A stretch of DNA of 64,000 bases from Bradyrhizobium sp. CCBAU 53421 (GTDB taxonomy: Bacteria; Pseudomonadota; Alphaproteobacteria; Rhizobiales; Xanthobacteraceae). A model generated the notes under the pieces. That model saw nothing but the letters and a program-made list of their open reading frames with translations, made no database searches and had not been told where the DNA came from. Of this stretch, positions 1 to 8,453 are shown piece after piece (the stretch's first letter is position 1; the number at the start of each line of letters is the position of its first letter). The DNA lies in NCBI RefSeq assembly GCF_015291625.1, contig NZ_CP030047.1:7130001-7194000 (forward strand). Direction: 5' to 3'. The translations under genes and the position numbers were made by a program.

Positions 1-1
1 G

Positions 2-490
2 ACTGCCAAGGGCGAGGAGACGCTTGCGACGCTGGTGCGCGAGCATTGCGGGCGCGCCAAGCACGTCGCCGACCTGTTCTGCGGCGTCGGCCCGTTTGCG
101 CTCCGGCTCGCGGAGAAGGCGCGGATCGCGGCCTTCGACAGCGACGCGGGTGCGATCACGGCGCTGCAGAGGGCCGCGCAATCGACACCGGGGCTGAAGC
201 CGCTCAAGGCCGAAGCGCGCGACCTGTTCCGCCGCCCGCTGATGCCGCAGGAGTTGCGCGACTATGACGCCGTCGTGTTCGACCCGCCCCGGCAGGGCGC
301 GCAGGCGCAGGTCACCCAGCTGGCGGCGAGCAAGGTGCCGGTAATCGTCGCGGTATCCTGCAATGCCGCGACGTTTGCACGCGACGCAAAGATCCTGATC
401 GATGGCGGCTACAAGATCGCCGGTGTCACCCCTGTCGATCAGTTCCGCCACACTCCGCATGTCGAGCTGGTGGCGCGCTTCGCACGCTGA
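2..490 (+). CDS. RNA m5U methyltransferase, TrmA/RlmD family (5'-truncated by window edge)
   Basis: Only the C-terminal 162 codons are in the window; the frame is open at base 2. The protein is a SAM-dependent methyltransferase that adds a methyl group to C5 of a uridine in 23S rRNA or tRNA. Visible marks are the SAM-binding loop [15 protein letters not shown] near the start of the fragment, the family signature FDPPRQGA, and the catalytic cysteine in [12 protein letters not shown]. RlmD is favoured over TrmA only by general resemblance, so the exact RNA target is open. The N-terminal TRAM and iron-sulfur parts, if present, lie upstream of the window. Confidence 0.85.
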   Translation, partial: TAKGEETLATLVREHCGRAKHVADLFCGVGPFALRLAEKARIAAFDSDAGAITALQRAAQSTPGLKPLKAEARDLFRRPLMPQELRDYDAVVFDPPRQGAQAQVTQLAASKVPVIVAVSCNAATFARDAKILIDGGYKIAGVTPVDQFRHTPHVELVARFAR

Positions 491-543
491 GGCATCGTTG
501 CGGCTATCGCAGCGTGCGGTGGTCTCGTTATAGTCCGCATCGC

Positions 544-1392
544 ATGTCCCACGATTCACTGCTCGCACGCATCATTCCCGTCCTCGCCGGCGTGCCGGGC
601 GTCGCCGCCATCGTGCTCGGCGGCTCACGGGCGCGCGGCACGGCGCACGAGGCCTCCGACACCGATCTCGGCCTCTACTATCGGAACAGCGCAGCGCTGG
701 ATATCGACCGGCTGCGCGCAGCGGTGACGGGCCTTGTCGACGATCCCGCCGCCGTCCATGTGACGCCGGTCGGCGAGTGGGGCCCCTGGATCGTCGGCGG
801 CGCCTGGCTCAGGATCGGCGGCCGCAAGGTCGACCTACTCTACCGCAGCATCGAAGAGGTCGCCGACGTCATCGATGCCTGCCGCAGCGGCGAGATCAGC
901 ATGCACTACCAGCCGGGGCATCCGCACGGCTTCTGTTCGGCGATCTGGACGGGCGAGGTCGCGCTGTGCCGTGCCTTGCATGATCCGGATGGCCTCGTCG
1001 CGGCGCTGAAGGCCAAGACCGCACCCTACCCGCATGCGCTGCGCGACGCCCTGATCCGGCGCTTCCAATGGGAAGTCCTGTTCAGCATCGAGAATGCCGA
1101 GCTCGCGGTGCCGCGCGGCGACAGCACGCATATCGCCGGCTGCGCCTATCGCGCGCTGGGCTGCATCGCGCAACTGCTGTTTGCACGGAACGGGCAGTAT
1201 CTAATCAACGAAAAGGGCGCGCTGGCGCAGGCGGCAAATCTTCCTGTGACGGTTCGTGGCCTCGCCGGGCGCGTTGCCGAGGTGTGGCGGCAGATCGGCG
1301 CCGCCGAGCACGGGGCCGCCATGCAAACGCTCCGCGAACTCGAGCGCGACGTTCGCGAGATTTGTACTTCGGGGTTAGGCGAAGAACCGTAG
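544..1392 (+). CDS. Nucleotidyltransferase-fold protein (aminoglycoside-type NTase domain)
   Basis: A 282-residue protein with the minimal nucleotidyltransferase signature: LGGSRARGT at about residues 25-33, then SDTDLGLYY about seven residues later, which carries the paired metal-binding acidic residues. The rest is mostly helical, as in aminoglycoside adenylyltransferase-like proteins. The family transfers a nucleotide to a small molecule or protein, but the substrate cannot be read from the sequence. The ATG at 544 is preferred over a GTG at 514 because the conserved fold begins shortly after it. The gene follows the methyltransferase with a 53-bp gap in the same direction. A palindromic repeat overlaps its stop codon. 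Confidence 0.75.
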   Translation: MSHDSLLARIIPVLAGVPGVAAIVLGGSRARGTAHEASDTDLGLYYRNSAALDIDRLRAAVTGLVDDPAAVHVTPVGEWGPWIVGGAWLRIGGRKVDLLYRSIEEVADVIDACRSGEISMHYQPGHPHGFCSAIWTGEVALCRALHDPDGLVAALKAKTAPYPHALRDALIRRFQWEVLFSIENAELAVPRGDSTHIAGCAYRALGCIAQLLFARNGQYLINEKGALAQAANLPVTVRGLAGRVAEVWRQIGAAEHGAAMQTLRELERDVREICTSGLGEEP

Positions 1393-1474
1393 GATGGGTA
1401 GGGCGTAGCGAAACCCATCAAGCTGCGACCGAGTGGAGAAATGATGGGTTTCGTTTCGCTCTACCCATCCTACG
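1388..1474. repeat. Palindromic intergenic repeat (type 1)
   Basis: Two 33-bp near-complementary arms, 1388-1420 and 1442-1474, contain the core taggatgggta and its reverse tacccatccta around a 21-bp centre. The element sits between two convergent genes and overlaps the stop of the upstream one. It has the form of a REP-like element and could fold into a strong hairpin that also stops transcription. Confidence 0.75.
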
Positions 1475-1486
1475 CGAGCGCGATCG

Positions 1487-2338
1487 TTACCGCCCCCAGC
1501 GATCCTGCCAGATCTTCTCGCCGATCGTGCAACTGACCCGCGGCTCCTTGTCGGCGGTCCGCACGACGGGGCGCTCGGGGGTGCGGCCGGCGACTTCGAG
1601 CAGCAGCTTGGTGCGGATCGCCTCCTTGAACTTCTCGCGATCCTTGATCGACACCACGAAGGAGCCTGGCCCGCCGATCACGCAATCCTCGTAGTAGTAG
1701 TCGAGATTCTCGATATCCATCGTCGAGTAGGACGGCTCCTTTACCATGATCGGCAGGCCGTTGATGACGATACCCTTGTCGAGTGCCGCATCGCGCGCCG
1801 GCGTGATCGGCGTGCCGTTGTTGTTGGGGCCGTCGCCGGAAATGTCGATCACACGGCGCAGGCCGCGATGCGGATTCTCGTCGAACATCGGGATCGCGAA
1901 ATAGATCGCGCCGGAGATCGAGGTGCGCGAGGCGCGGCGCACCGGCGTCTTCATGATCTCGGCGGAGACCGCGTCGGCGGATTCGGGACCGTCGATCACC
2001 CGCCAGGGAATGATCACCTTCTGGTCGTTGGAGGCGGCCCATTCGAAATAGGTGATCGAGATCTTGCCGTTCGGACCGGCTTTCAGCGCCTGCAGGAAAT
2101 CCTTGGAAACGATCGCCTGCGCATAGCCCTCGCGCTGGATCGCAAGCTCGTCCATGTCCATCGAATAGGAGACGTCGACCGCGATGATCAGCTCGATGTC
2201 GACGCTCGGCGTGGATTCCTTTTCGGCGATGCGCTGGCCGGGCTGAGTTCCCGGGCTGGGCGCGGCAACACCGGCCACATCGCCGCTGGCCAACATGCCT
2301 GCGACAAGCACCGCTCCGATCGAGACATACCAGCGCAT
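1487..2338 (-). CDS. DUF1194 domain protein, secreted von Willebrand A-type
   Basis: A 283-residue protein with an N-terminal signal peptide (MRWYVSIGAVLVAGMLASG) followed by a vWA fold of the DUF1194 family. The metal-ion-dependent adhesion site is visible as DVSYSMD near residue 55, and ISGDGPNNNG is a second vWA loop. DUF1194 proteins are common in rhizobia, but their role is not defined; an extracytoplasmic binding function is inferred. A longer frame reaches a start at 2377. The start at 2338 is chosen because it places the signal peptide at the very N-terminus. The gene is divergent from clpS. Confidence 0.8.
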   Translation of the reverse strand: MRWYVSIGAVLVAGMLASGDVAGVAAPSPGTQPGQRIAEKESTPSVDIELIIAVDVSYSMDMDELAIQREGYAQAIVSKDFLQALKAGPNGKISITYFEWAASNDQKVIIPWRVIDGPESADAVSAEIMKTPVRRASRTSISGAIYFAIPMFDENPHRGLRRVIDISGDGPNNNGTPITPARDAALDKGIVINGLPIMVKEPSYSTMDIENLDYYYEDCVIGGPGSFVVSIKDREKFKEAIRTKLLLEVAGRTPERPVVRTADKEPRVSCTIGEKIWQDRWGR

Positions 2339-2595
2339 TGCGGCCCTCCCGTCGTGTCCTGTCATGGTGACACGCAAATCAGGCGGCGAAAAGCGCAGAT
2401 ATCATCTGTCCTTCACATTCAGGTTAGAGGCCTGCAGGTTAGTCGCTGCAGGTCGGACGCTTGCAGGCCAGACAGCAGTTGCCACGCATGAGGCAACGCG
2501 CGCCGTGCCGTTGCCGCAATGACGCCGTGCAAATCGAACGGTTCCAACACGCGCGAGAAGACGGTATTCTTACGGGGCAATCGCGAGGGAGTGCG

Positions 2596-2901
2596 ATGCC
2601 TGATAGCGTCGTCAAACCGAAAACCAGGACCAAGACCAAGGTCGAGCGACCACGCCTGCACAAGGTGATCCTGGTCAACGACGACTACACGCCGCGCGAA
2701 TTCGTCGTCACCGTGCTGAAGGGCGAATTCCGCATGACCGACGACCAAGCCTACAAGGTGATGCTGACCGCGCACCAGCGCGGCGTCTGCGTGGTCGCGG
2801 TCTTCACCAGGGACGTCGCCGAGACCAAGGCGACGCGCGCCACCGATGCCGGCCGCGCCAAGGGCTACCCGCTGCTGTTCACCACCGAGCCCGAGGAATA
2901 G
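2596..2901 (+). CDS. clpS: ATP-dependent Clp protease adaptor ClpS
   Basis: A 101-residue N-degron adaptor that delivers substrates with destabilising N-termini to the ClpAP protease. The core is clear: VILVNDDYTPREFVV (the NDDYTP loop that reads the N-degron), HQRGVCVVAVFTRDVAETK, and the C-terminal GYPLLF. The ATG at 2596 has gaggga just upstream and gives a normal ClpS length; the open frame before it is not conserved in character. No clpA follows, so this is probably the second, orphan ClpS type found in many alphaproteobacteria (ClpS2-like). Its neighbours are an unrelated membrane protein and a vWA protein. Confidence 0.9.
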   Translation: MPDSVVKPKTRTKTKVERPRLHKVILVNDDYTPREFVVTVLKGEFRMTDDQAYKVMLTAHQRGVCVVAVFTRDVAETKATRATDAGRAKGYPLLFTTEPEE

Positions 2902-2991
2902 CGCGCCAGCGCCAGTTTGCCGCAGGCCTTGCCGCGAATTTTATCGATCGCAGCGACCCCTGCTTTAAGGTTCGCGTGGCACGAACGCGGC

Positions 2992-3753
2992 ATGACCATC
3001 GCACTGCGCCAACAGCTTTCACTGCGGAAGACCCGCCCGGAAACCTCGTTCGGTCCGTTCCGTCCTCTGCCCGCTTTGCCTTGGCTCGTCATGGCAACGG
3101 CGATACGAATCGTCGGCTTTGGCAAGCCCGGCCTGATCGTGCCTGCCCTGGTGCTGGCCGACGTCTGCGTGCTGCTCGCCTTCTTCGCCACGGCGCGGGA
3201 CTCGATCCAGGCTGCCGGAGGCCAATCATCGCTCGGCGAATTGACGCTGGGCGAGCAGATCAAGCTGTCACTGTCGATCCTGTGGCGGATCGTGCTCGTG
3301 ATAATCATCGCGACACTCGCCACTGCCGCGATCGGCTTCTCGTCGTTTGCACCGCACCTGCTGTGGGGTCTCGATGGCATGGCGTTCGATCAGGGCGCCG
3401 ATCTCGGGCGATTTTGGAGTGCCGCGATCGCCGCACTGGTGCTGCTGATCATCGTCAACGCGGAAGCCAATGGCGGCCGCGTTGCGCTGTTTGCCGCGGT
3501 CAAGGACCTTGGACGGCACGCGCTCTGGCTGGGCGCCGCGGTGCTCTTTCTAGGCGCGATCAACGTTGCGCTCGGTTACGGGCAGGGCCTGGTTCGCACC
3601 GCGATCTGGCACTTCTGGCAGATCGCGATGGTGGGCCAGCCGCTCAAGAACCTCGTCTACGTCGTCTTCATCTTCAGCTTCGCAATGCTGCGGCTGTGGA
3701 TCACGCTGACGATCCTGACCTTCGGCCTGAAGCAGTCTTACGCCCGCGGCTAG
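2992..3753 (+). CDS. Conserved multi-spanning membrane protein of unknown function
   Basis: A 253-residue hydrophobic protein with roughly five membrane segments, for example LIVPALVLADVCVLLAFFA, IVLVIIIATLATAAIGF, WSAAIAALVLLIIVNA, and two more in the C-terminal half. No family signature is recognised. The ATG at 2992 is chosen because the in-frame codons before it lack a good start context. The gene lies 90 bp downstream of clpS in the same direction, but nothing in the sequence links the two functions. A dispersed 55-bp repeat follows the stop codon. Confidence 0.65.
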   Translation: MTIALRQQLSLRKTRPETSFGPFRPLPALPWLVMATAIRIVGFGKPGLIVPALVLADVCVLLAFFATARDSIQAAGGQSSLGELTLGEQIKLSLSILWRIVLVIIIATLATAAIGFSSFAPHLLWGLDGMAFDQGADLGRFWSAAIAALVLLIIVNAEANGGRVALFAAVKDLGRHALWLGAAVLFLGAINVALGYGQGLVRTAIWHFWQIAMVGQPLKNLVYVVFIFSFAMLRLWITLTILTFGLKQSYARG

Positions 3754-3760
3754 GGTTCTT

Positions 3761-3815
3761 GTTTCGACGCGTTTTCTTCACGCGAACCGGTACCCACCTT
3801 CGTTCGAACGCTCTA
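3761..3815 (+). repeat. Dispersed ~55-bp repeat, copy A
   Basis: Begins gtttcgacgcgttttcttca, continues with cgcgaaccgg, and ends gttcgaacgctcta. Related copies lie at 29665-29719, 38891-38945 and, inverted, 45989-46042. All sit directly downstream of genes. Confidence 0.75.
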
Positions 3816-3823
3816 GCCGGCCA

Positions 3824-4711
3824 TCACGGCTCGGCCGGCCGCGCGAGCTGCGCCCGCTGACCGAGCACAATGTCGGCGACCACCGCACCCATCACCAGCG
3901 CGCCGCCGATCAGGGCGCGGAGCGACGGCACCTCGGCAAACGCCAGCCACACCCAGAACGGCATCAGCGGCGTTTCGAGGGTTGCGATCAGCGAGGCCTG
4001 CGCCGATGGCAGCAACCTCGAGCCGACCGTGAACAGGGTGAGGCCGAGACCGACCTGGCACGCGCCGAACATCGCAAGCACGCCGAGATCGGCGCCGCTG
4101 ACCGCGCCGATGCCGAGCCCCAACGGCAGGCTCACGGCGCTGCCGAGAAAGTTCGAGAGCGCCGCGGCAGCGATCATCGGCGTGCCCCTGTGCCGGCGGA
4201 TCACCACCGTCATCAGCGAAATCGCCAGCACCATCACGCAGGCAAGGCCGATGCCCCTGTAATCCGTGATGGCAGCGGCGCCGCTGACGGTGATGGCCAC
4301 CCCCGCGAGCGCGACGAGGCTTGCCAGCAATGTGCCGGGCCGCGCCCGCTCGCCGAGCCAAAGCCAGGCGATCGCGGCCGCCGCAAACGGCTGCATCGCG
4401 ATCAGAATGGCGACATTGGCGACGCTGGTCTGTTGCAGCGCCGGAATGAACGTCACCATGCCGAAGGTCGAGAGGCCGGCCACCAGCCATCCGCTCACGG
4501 GCATCGCGATCAGATCGCGCACGCCGCGGCGGCCCTGTGTGGCGACCAGGAACAGCGCGATCGCGCCGCCCCCGAACAGCCCGCGCCAGAACAGGATGGT
4601 CCAGGAATCGAAGTGCAGCAGCCGGGTGAAGAACGGCGCAGTGCTCCAGGCCGCAGCGGCGGCCACGACCAGCGCGATCCCGGTGCGATGCTGCGCGGCT
4701 GCGTCAGTCAC
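3824..4711 (-). CDS. EamA/DMT-family transporter
   Basis: A 295-residue inner-membrane permease with about ten predicted helices arranged as two EamA repeats (roughly residues 12-145 and 155-285). Recognisable stretches are the N-terminal ALVVAAAAAWSTAPFFTRLL, the end of repeat one (MQPFAAAAIAWLWLGERARP), and its counterpart LETPLMPFWVWLAFAEVP. The family exports amino acids, metabolites or drugs; the substrate here is unknown. It starts 12 bp downstream of the cyclase gene on the same strand, so the two may be co-transcribed. Confidence 0.85.
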   Translation of the reverse strand: MTDAAAQHRTGIALVVAAAAAWSTAPFFTRLLHFDSWTILFWRGLFGGGAIALFLVATQGRRGVRDLIAMPVSGWLVAGLSTFGMVTFIPALQQTSVANVAILIAMQPFAAAAIAWLWLGERARPGTLLASLVALAGVAITVSGAAAITDYRGIGLACVMVLAISLMTVVIRRHRGTPMIAAAALSNFLGSAVSLPLGLGIGAVSGADLGVLAMFGACQVGLGLTLFTVGSRLLPSAQASLIATLETPLMPFWVWLAFAEVPSLRALIGGALVMGAVVADIVLGQRAQLARPAEP

Positions 4712-4723
4712 GTCGCACCGACA

Positions 4724-5917
4724 CTAGCTCGCAGCCGCAACCGGCGCCTCGTCGAACAGGCCGTAGACCCGCTCCGCCTTGGCAAATCCCGCGATCGGAA
4801 ACTCGCCGAGATCGCTCCAGCCGCCGTCGTGCATGCCGGCGAAGCGCTCGGAGGCCACGACGGTGCGGCCGAGACGGCCGGCGATCTTCTCCAGGCGCGC
4901 GGCAAGATTGACCGCCGGACCGATGCAGGTGAAGTCGAGCCGGTTGCCGCCGCCGATATTGCCATAGAGCACGCGCCCGAGATGCAGCGCGACGCCGAAA
5001 CGGAAGCGCTCGACCGCATCGCCATTGGGGAATTGCAGCGCCTCGACCCCGGCGCGGGATGCGCGTGCCGCCTCCAGCACCCGCGAGCAGACCTGCACCT
5101 CGTCGCCGAGATATTCGTCGACCGGGAACACCGCGAGCAGGCCGTCGCCCATGAATTTCAGCACCTCGCCGCCATGGTCGCGGATCGCGGTCACCTGGCA
5201 GTCGAAATAGAGGTTGAGGATCTCGACCACCGTCTCTGCCGGCAGACGGTCCGACAGCGCGGTGAAGCCGCGCAGGTCGGACAGCCAGATCGCGGCATCC
5301 ATCGTGTCGGCATGGCCGCGCCGGATCTGGCCACCCATGATGCGCTCGCCGGCCCGGTTGCCGACATAGGTGTCGAGCAGCAGCGAGGCGGTGCGGCGCA
5401 GCGTGACGATCTCGATATAGCGCGACAGCGGGACGGTGATCGAGCGGATCGCATCCAGCTGCTCATCGGTGAAGCCGCCCGGCTGCTTGGTGGTCCAGCT
5501 CGAGGCGTTGGGAGGGCCGGCGGTGTTGATCAGCGGCACCGCGATATAGTCGGTGACGCCCTCCTCCTGCAGGTCCACGACAATCGGAAAGCGTTTGCTG
5601 GCGGGGTCGTCGAGCCGCGCACGCACTTCAACGCCCTGCTTGAAGACGATCGACAGCGGGCTGACGGCATATTCCGGGGAGTCCTCGATGTTGTGTCCGA
5701 CGGTGCCGGTCTCGACCTCGGCGCCCGGCTTCCAGAAGAAATGGCGGCCGTAGATCTCGGGATGCAGCGTGCGCACGAAGACGCCGATGCGCCACAGCGG
5801 CAGGCCGGCCCGTGTCAGGCGTTCGCAGCATTCCGCCATCATCTGCGCCGGGGTCGGCGCCGATCGTGCGCCGCCGATCATCCATTCGATGATGTCCCGA
5901 AGCTCCGACGCGTTCAT
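4724..5917 (-). CDS. Class III adenylate/guanylate cyclase domain protein
   Basis: A 397-residue protein whose C-terminal half (about 205-385) is a class III nucleotide cyclase making cAMP or cGMP. Both metal aspartates are visible, in LSDLRGFTALSDR and KFMGDGLLAVFP, and the lysine before MGDG fits ATP selection. NRLDFTCIGPAVNLAARLE is the typical downstream catalytic segment. The N-terminal 200 residues have no signature I recognise and are probably a sensory or regulatory domain; no membrane segment is seen. It lies just upstream of the EamA transporter gene on the same strand. Confidence 0.85.
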   Translation of the reverse strand: MNASELRDIIEWMIGGARSAPTPAQMMAECCERLTRAGLPLWRIGVFVRTLHPEIYGRHFFWKPGAEVETGTVGHNIEDSPEYAVSPLSIVFKQGVEVRARLDDPASKRFPIVVDLQEEGVTDYIAVPLINTAGPPNASSWTTKQPGGFTDEQLDAIRSITVPLSRYIEIVTLRRTASLLLDTYVGNRAGERIMGGQIRRGHADTMDAAIWLSDLRGFTALSDRLPAETVVEILNLYFDCQVTAIRDHGGEVLKFMGDGLLAVFPVDEYLGDEVQVCSRVLEAARASRAGVEALQFPNGDAVERFRFGVALHLGRVLYGNIGGGNRLDFTCIGPAVNLAARLEKIAGRLGRTVVASERFAGMHDGGWSDLGEFPIAGFAKAERVYGLFDEAPVAAAS

Positions 5918-5960
5918 GGCATTCCCCAGGGCAGTCTGTCGACCGCCACTATATAGGGGA

Positions 5961-7049
5961 TCAGCGCCCGGTCTGCCCGCGGTCGCGCAGAAAATGATCG
6001 GCCAGGACGCAGGCCATCATGGCCTCTCCCACCGGCACCGCGCGGATGCCGACGCAGGGGTCGTGGCGGCCCTTGGTCAGGATGTCGGTATCGGCGCCCT
6101 TGCGGTCGACGGTGCGGCGCGTGGTCAGGATCGAGGACGTCGGCTTGACCGCAAAGCGCACCACCACCGGCTGGCCGGTTGAGATGCCGCCGAGCACGCC
6201 GCCGGCATGGTTGGACAGGAAGCGCGTGCCGTGGTTGCCGGTCCGCATCTCGTCGGCGTTCTCTTCACCGGTGAGCTCGGCGGCGCCGAAGCCGGCACCG
6301 ATCTCGACGCCCTTGACCGCGTTGATGCTCATCATCGCCGAAGCCAGATCGCTATCGAGTTTGGCGTAGATCGGCGCGCCGAGCCCGGCCGGCACGCCCT
6401 CGGCGACGACCTCGATGACGGCGCCGATCGAGGAGCCGCTCTTCCTGATGCCGTCGAGATAGCTTTCGAAGAACGCCGCCTTGTCCTTGTCGGGGCAGAA
6501 GAACGGGTTGTTGGCGATCTCGTCCCAGTCCCACTTCTCGCGGTCGATCTTGTGCGGCCCCATCTGCACCAGCGCGCCGCGCACCTTCACCCCGGGCAGC
6601 ACCTTGCGCGCGATCGCACCGGCCGCCACGCGGGTCGCGGTCTCGCGCGCCGAGGAGCGCCCGCCGCCGCGATAGTCGCGCAGGCCGTATTTCGCTTCAT
6701 AGGTGAAGTCGGCATGGCCGGGGCGGAACTTGTCCTTGATCTCGGAATAATCCTTCGAGCGCTGATCGGTGTTCTCGATCAGCAGCGCAATCGGCGTGCC
6801 GGTCGTGACCTGCACGCCGCTTTCCGGATGCGCCATCACGCCGGACAGGATCTTCACCGCATCCGGCTCCTGGCGCTGGGTGGTGAAGCGCGACTGGCCG
6901 GGCCGGCGGCGGTCGAGGTCGTGCTGGATCTCCTCCACCGTTAGGGGGATCAGCGGCGGACAGCCGTCCACCACGCAGCCGATCGCGACCCCATGGCTCT
7001 CGCCGAAGGTTGTGACGCGGAACATATGGCCGAAAGTATTGAAGGACAT
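5961..7049 (-). CDS. aroC: Chorismate synthase
   Basis: A 362-residue enzyme that converts 5-enolpyruvylshikimate 3-phosphate to chorismate using reduced FMN, the last step of the shikimate pathway. All three family signatures are present: [17 protein letters not shown] near the N-terminus, [20 protein letters not shown] at about 125-145, and [17 protein letters not shown] near the C-terminus. The length is normal for the family. The neighbour on the same strand, a histidine phosphatase gene 75 bp upstream, has no evident pathway link. Confidence 0.97.
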   Translation of the reverse strand: MSFNTFGHMFRVTTFGESHGVAIGCVVDGCPPLIPLTVEEIQHDLDRRRPGQSRFTTQRQEPDAVKILSGVMAHPESGVQVTTGTPIALLIENTDQRSKDYSEIKDKFRPGHADFTYEAKYGLRDYRGGGRSSARETATRVAAGAIARKVLPGVKVRGALVQMGPHKIDREKWDWDEIANNPFFCPDKDKAAFFESYLDGIRKSGSSIGAVIEVVAEGVPAGLGAPIYAKLDSDLASAMMSINAVKGVEIGAGFGAAELTGEENADEMRTGNHGTRFLSNHAGGVLGGISTGQPVVVRFAVKPTSSILTTRRTVDRKGADTDILTKGRHDPCVGIRAVPVGEAMMACVLADHFLRDRGQTGR

Positions 7050-7124
7050 GGCGTGTGGTAACGCGCGGGGTCGGCAGCGTCAAACGGGTTTCATGCCCCC
7101 GAGGACGTGGCTGGCCGGGCGTTC

Positions 7125-7724
7125 TTAACTATACTTCCGCAGGCCCTGCTCACCGAACACGTAGACCGCGCCCTGCTCGATCGTGAGGTCGGCAGCCGAG
7201 GCGGGAGTCTCGAAGCCGAGCGCCACCATAAGCGCCCGCGCCGTGCCGCCGTGGGCGACGGCGACCGTGTCCGACGTCACCGAGCGGTACCAATTTGTCA
7301 TCCGCGCCTGCACGTCGACATAGCTCTCGCCGCCCTCCGGCGCGACCTGCCACTTCTCGGCGAGACGGCGGGCATAGACCGCGGGGTCGGCGGCCTGCGC
7401 TTGCGCCAGCGTCGAGCCTTCCCACGTCCCGTAGGCGATCTCGCGCAGCCTGTCGTCGAGGGCGTAGTCGCCCGGCGGCAGGCCAAGCTCGGTGCGCACC
7501 AACTCCATGGTCGCGCGCGCCCGGATCAGCGGACTTGCGACGAACGGCAGCGCCTTGTTGTCACGGCCGTCGCGCGCCAGGAGATCGGCGAGGATGCGCC
7601 CGGCACGTGCCGCCTGGGCGCGGCCGCGCTCGTTGAGAGCAATATCCTGCACGCCCTGAAGCCGGCCTTCGGCGTTCCATGAGGTCTCGCCGTGACGGAT
7701 GTAGTAGATCGTTGGCACCGGCAA
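7125..7724 (-). CDS. Histidine phosphatase family protein (phosphoglycerate mutase-like)
   Basis: A 199-residue single-domain phosphatase of the histidine-phosphatase superfamily. The catalytic motif is IRHGETSWNAEGRLQG at residues 8-23, where the RHG histidine is phosphorylated during catalysis. The second catalytic histidine is in VAVAHGGTARALM near residue 155. The acid/base glutamate is in LREIAYGTWEG. The physiological substrate is not determined by sequence; GpmB-like or nucleotide-loop functions are possible. It lies upstream of aroC on the same strand. Confidence 0.88.
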   Translation of the reverse strand: MPVPTIYYIRHGETSWNAEGRLQGVQDIALNERGRAQAARAGRILADLLARDGRDNKALPFVASPLIRARATMELVRTELGLPPGDYALDDRLREIAYGTWEGSTLAQAQAADPAVYARRLAEKWQVAPEGGESYVDVQARMTNWYRSVTSDTVAVAHGGTARALMVALGFETPASAADLTIEQGAVYVFGEQGLRKYS

Positions 7725-7826
7725 TCGCTTCGAATTTTTCCGACCCGGACGTACACCAGCGCTTCGGCCGGCGACAAGCCCTAATCAGCCGCAGCCGAGG
7801 CGGTATGCGCACAGGTCGGTGCAACC

Positions 7827-7851
7827 GGAATAGCCACGCCGTTAGGGTGTT
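7827..7851 (+). promoter_or_regulatory. Candidate ECF-type promoter upstream of the sigma factor gene
   Basis: GGAAT (7827-7831), a 16-bp spacer, then TGTT (7848-7851), close to the GGAAC-N16/17-GTT pattern of ECF promoters. It lies 46 bp before the sigma gene and would fit autoregulation. The match is imperfect. Confidence 0.35.
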
Positions 7852-7897
7852 ATGTTGGACAAGGCGGTTATCGCCGAGACCATCGAAGACTGGATGC

Positions 7898-8386
7898 ATG
7901 ACCGCGTTTCGTCAAAGTGTCGAAGCCATGATACCGGCGCTCCGCCGCTATGCGCGCGCGCTGGCGCGAGACACGGATATCGCCGACGATTTGGTGCAGG
8001 ACACGCTGGTGCGCGCGCTGCGCTCGGAACGGCTGTTCCTCGGCGGCGACGTCAGGAGCTGGCTCTATACGATCCTGACCAACCTGAACAAGAACCGGCG
8101 GCGCTCGCTGGCGCGGCGTCCGGCCTTCATGCCGCTGCTCGACAACAATGCCGACGCCAGCGGCACCGAGGCCGAGGGACGCGACATCGAGCGCGCGCTG
8201 TCGACGCTGGTCGAGGAGCAGCGCTCGGTGCTGCTGCTCGTGATGCTGGAGGGCATGAGCTACCGCGAGGTCGCCGACATCCAGGGCGTGCCGATCGGCA
8301 CGGTGATGTCCCGCCTGGCCCGCGCGCGCGCGCATGTGCGGGCATCGATCGAGGGCCAGCGCCCGGCGCTGAGGCGGGTGAAATGA
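7898..8386 (+). CDS. ECF-family RNA polymerase sigma factor
   Basis: A 162-residue sigma-70 factor of the extracytoplasmic-function type with only regions 2 and 4. Region 2 (about 10-75) contains LARDTDIADDLVQDTLVRAL and SWLYTILTNLNKNRRR. Region 4 (about 100-152) contains the helix-turn-helix MSYREVADIQGVPIGTVMSR. The ATG at 7898 is chosen because region 2 begins directly after it; the frame upstream is not sigma-like. The next gene encodes a one-helix membrane protein that should be its anti-sigma factor. No nepR or phyR gene is adjacent, so this is unlikely to be the general stress factor EcfG. Confidence 0.9.
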   Translation: MTAFRQSVEAMIPALRRYARALARDTDIADDLVQDTLVRALRSERLFLGGDVRSWLYTILTNLNKNRRRSLARRPAFMPLLDNNADASGTEAEGRDIERALSTLVEEQRSVLLLVMLEGMSYREVADIQGVPIGTVMSRLARARAHVRASIEGQRPALRRVK

Positions 8387-8453
8387 TAATGTGCGCGATG
8401 ACAGGCATGACGCATGAGCGATTTTCGAACAAGATTTGGCAGAGACGACTGAT

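Noticed and set aside
4190..5956. A 588-codon open frame on the plus strand
   Set aside because: Antisense to the EamA and cyclase genes; low-complexity composition and no ribosome site.
7898..8386. Identification of the sigma factor as EcfG
   Set aside because: nepR and phyR are not adjacent, and the partner is a transmembrane anti-sigma factor instead of a NepR-type protein.
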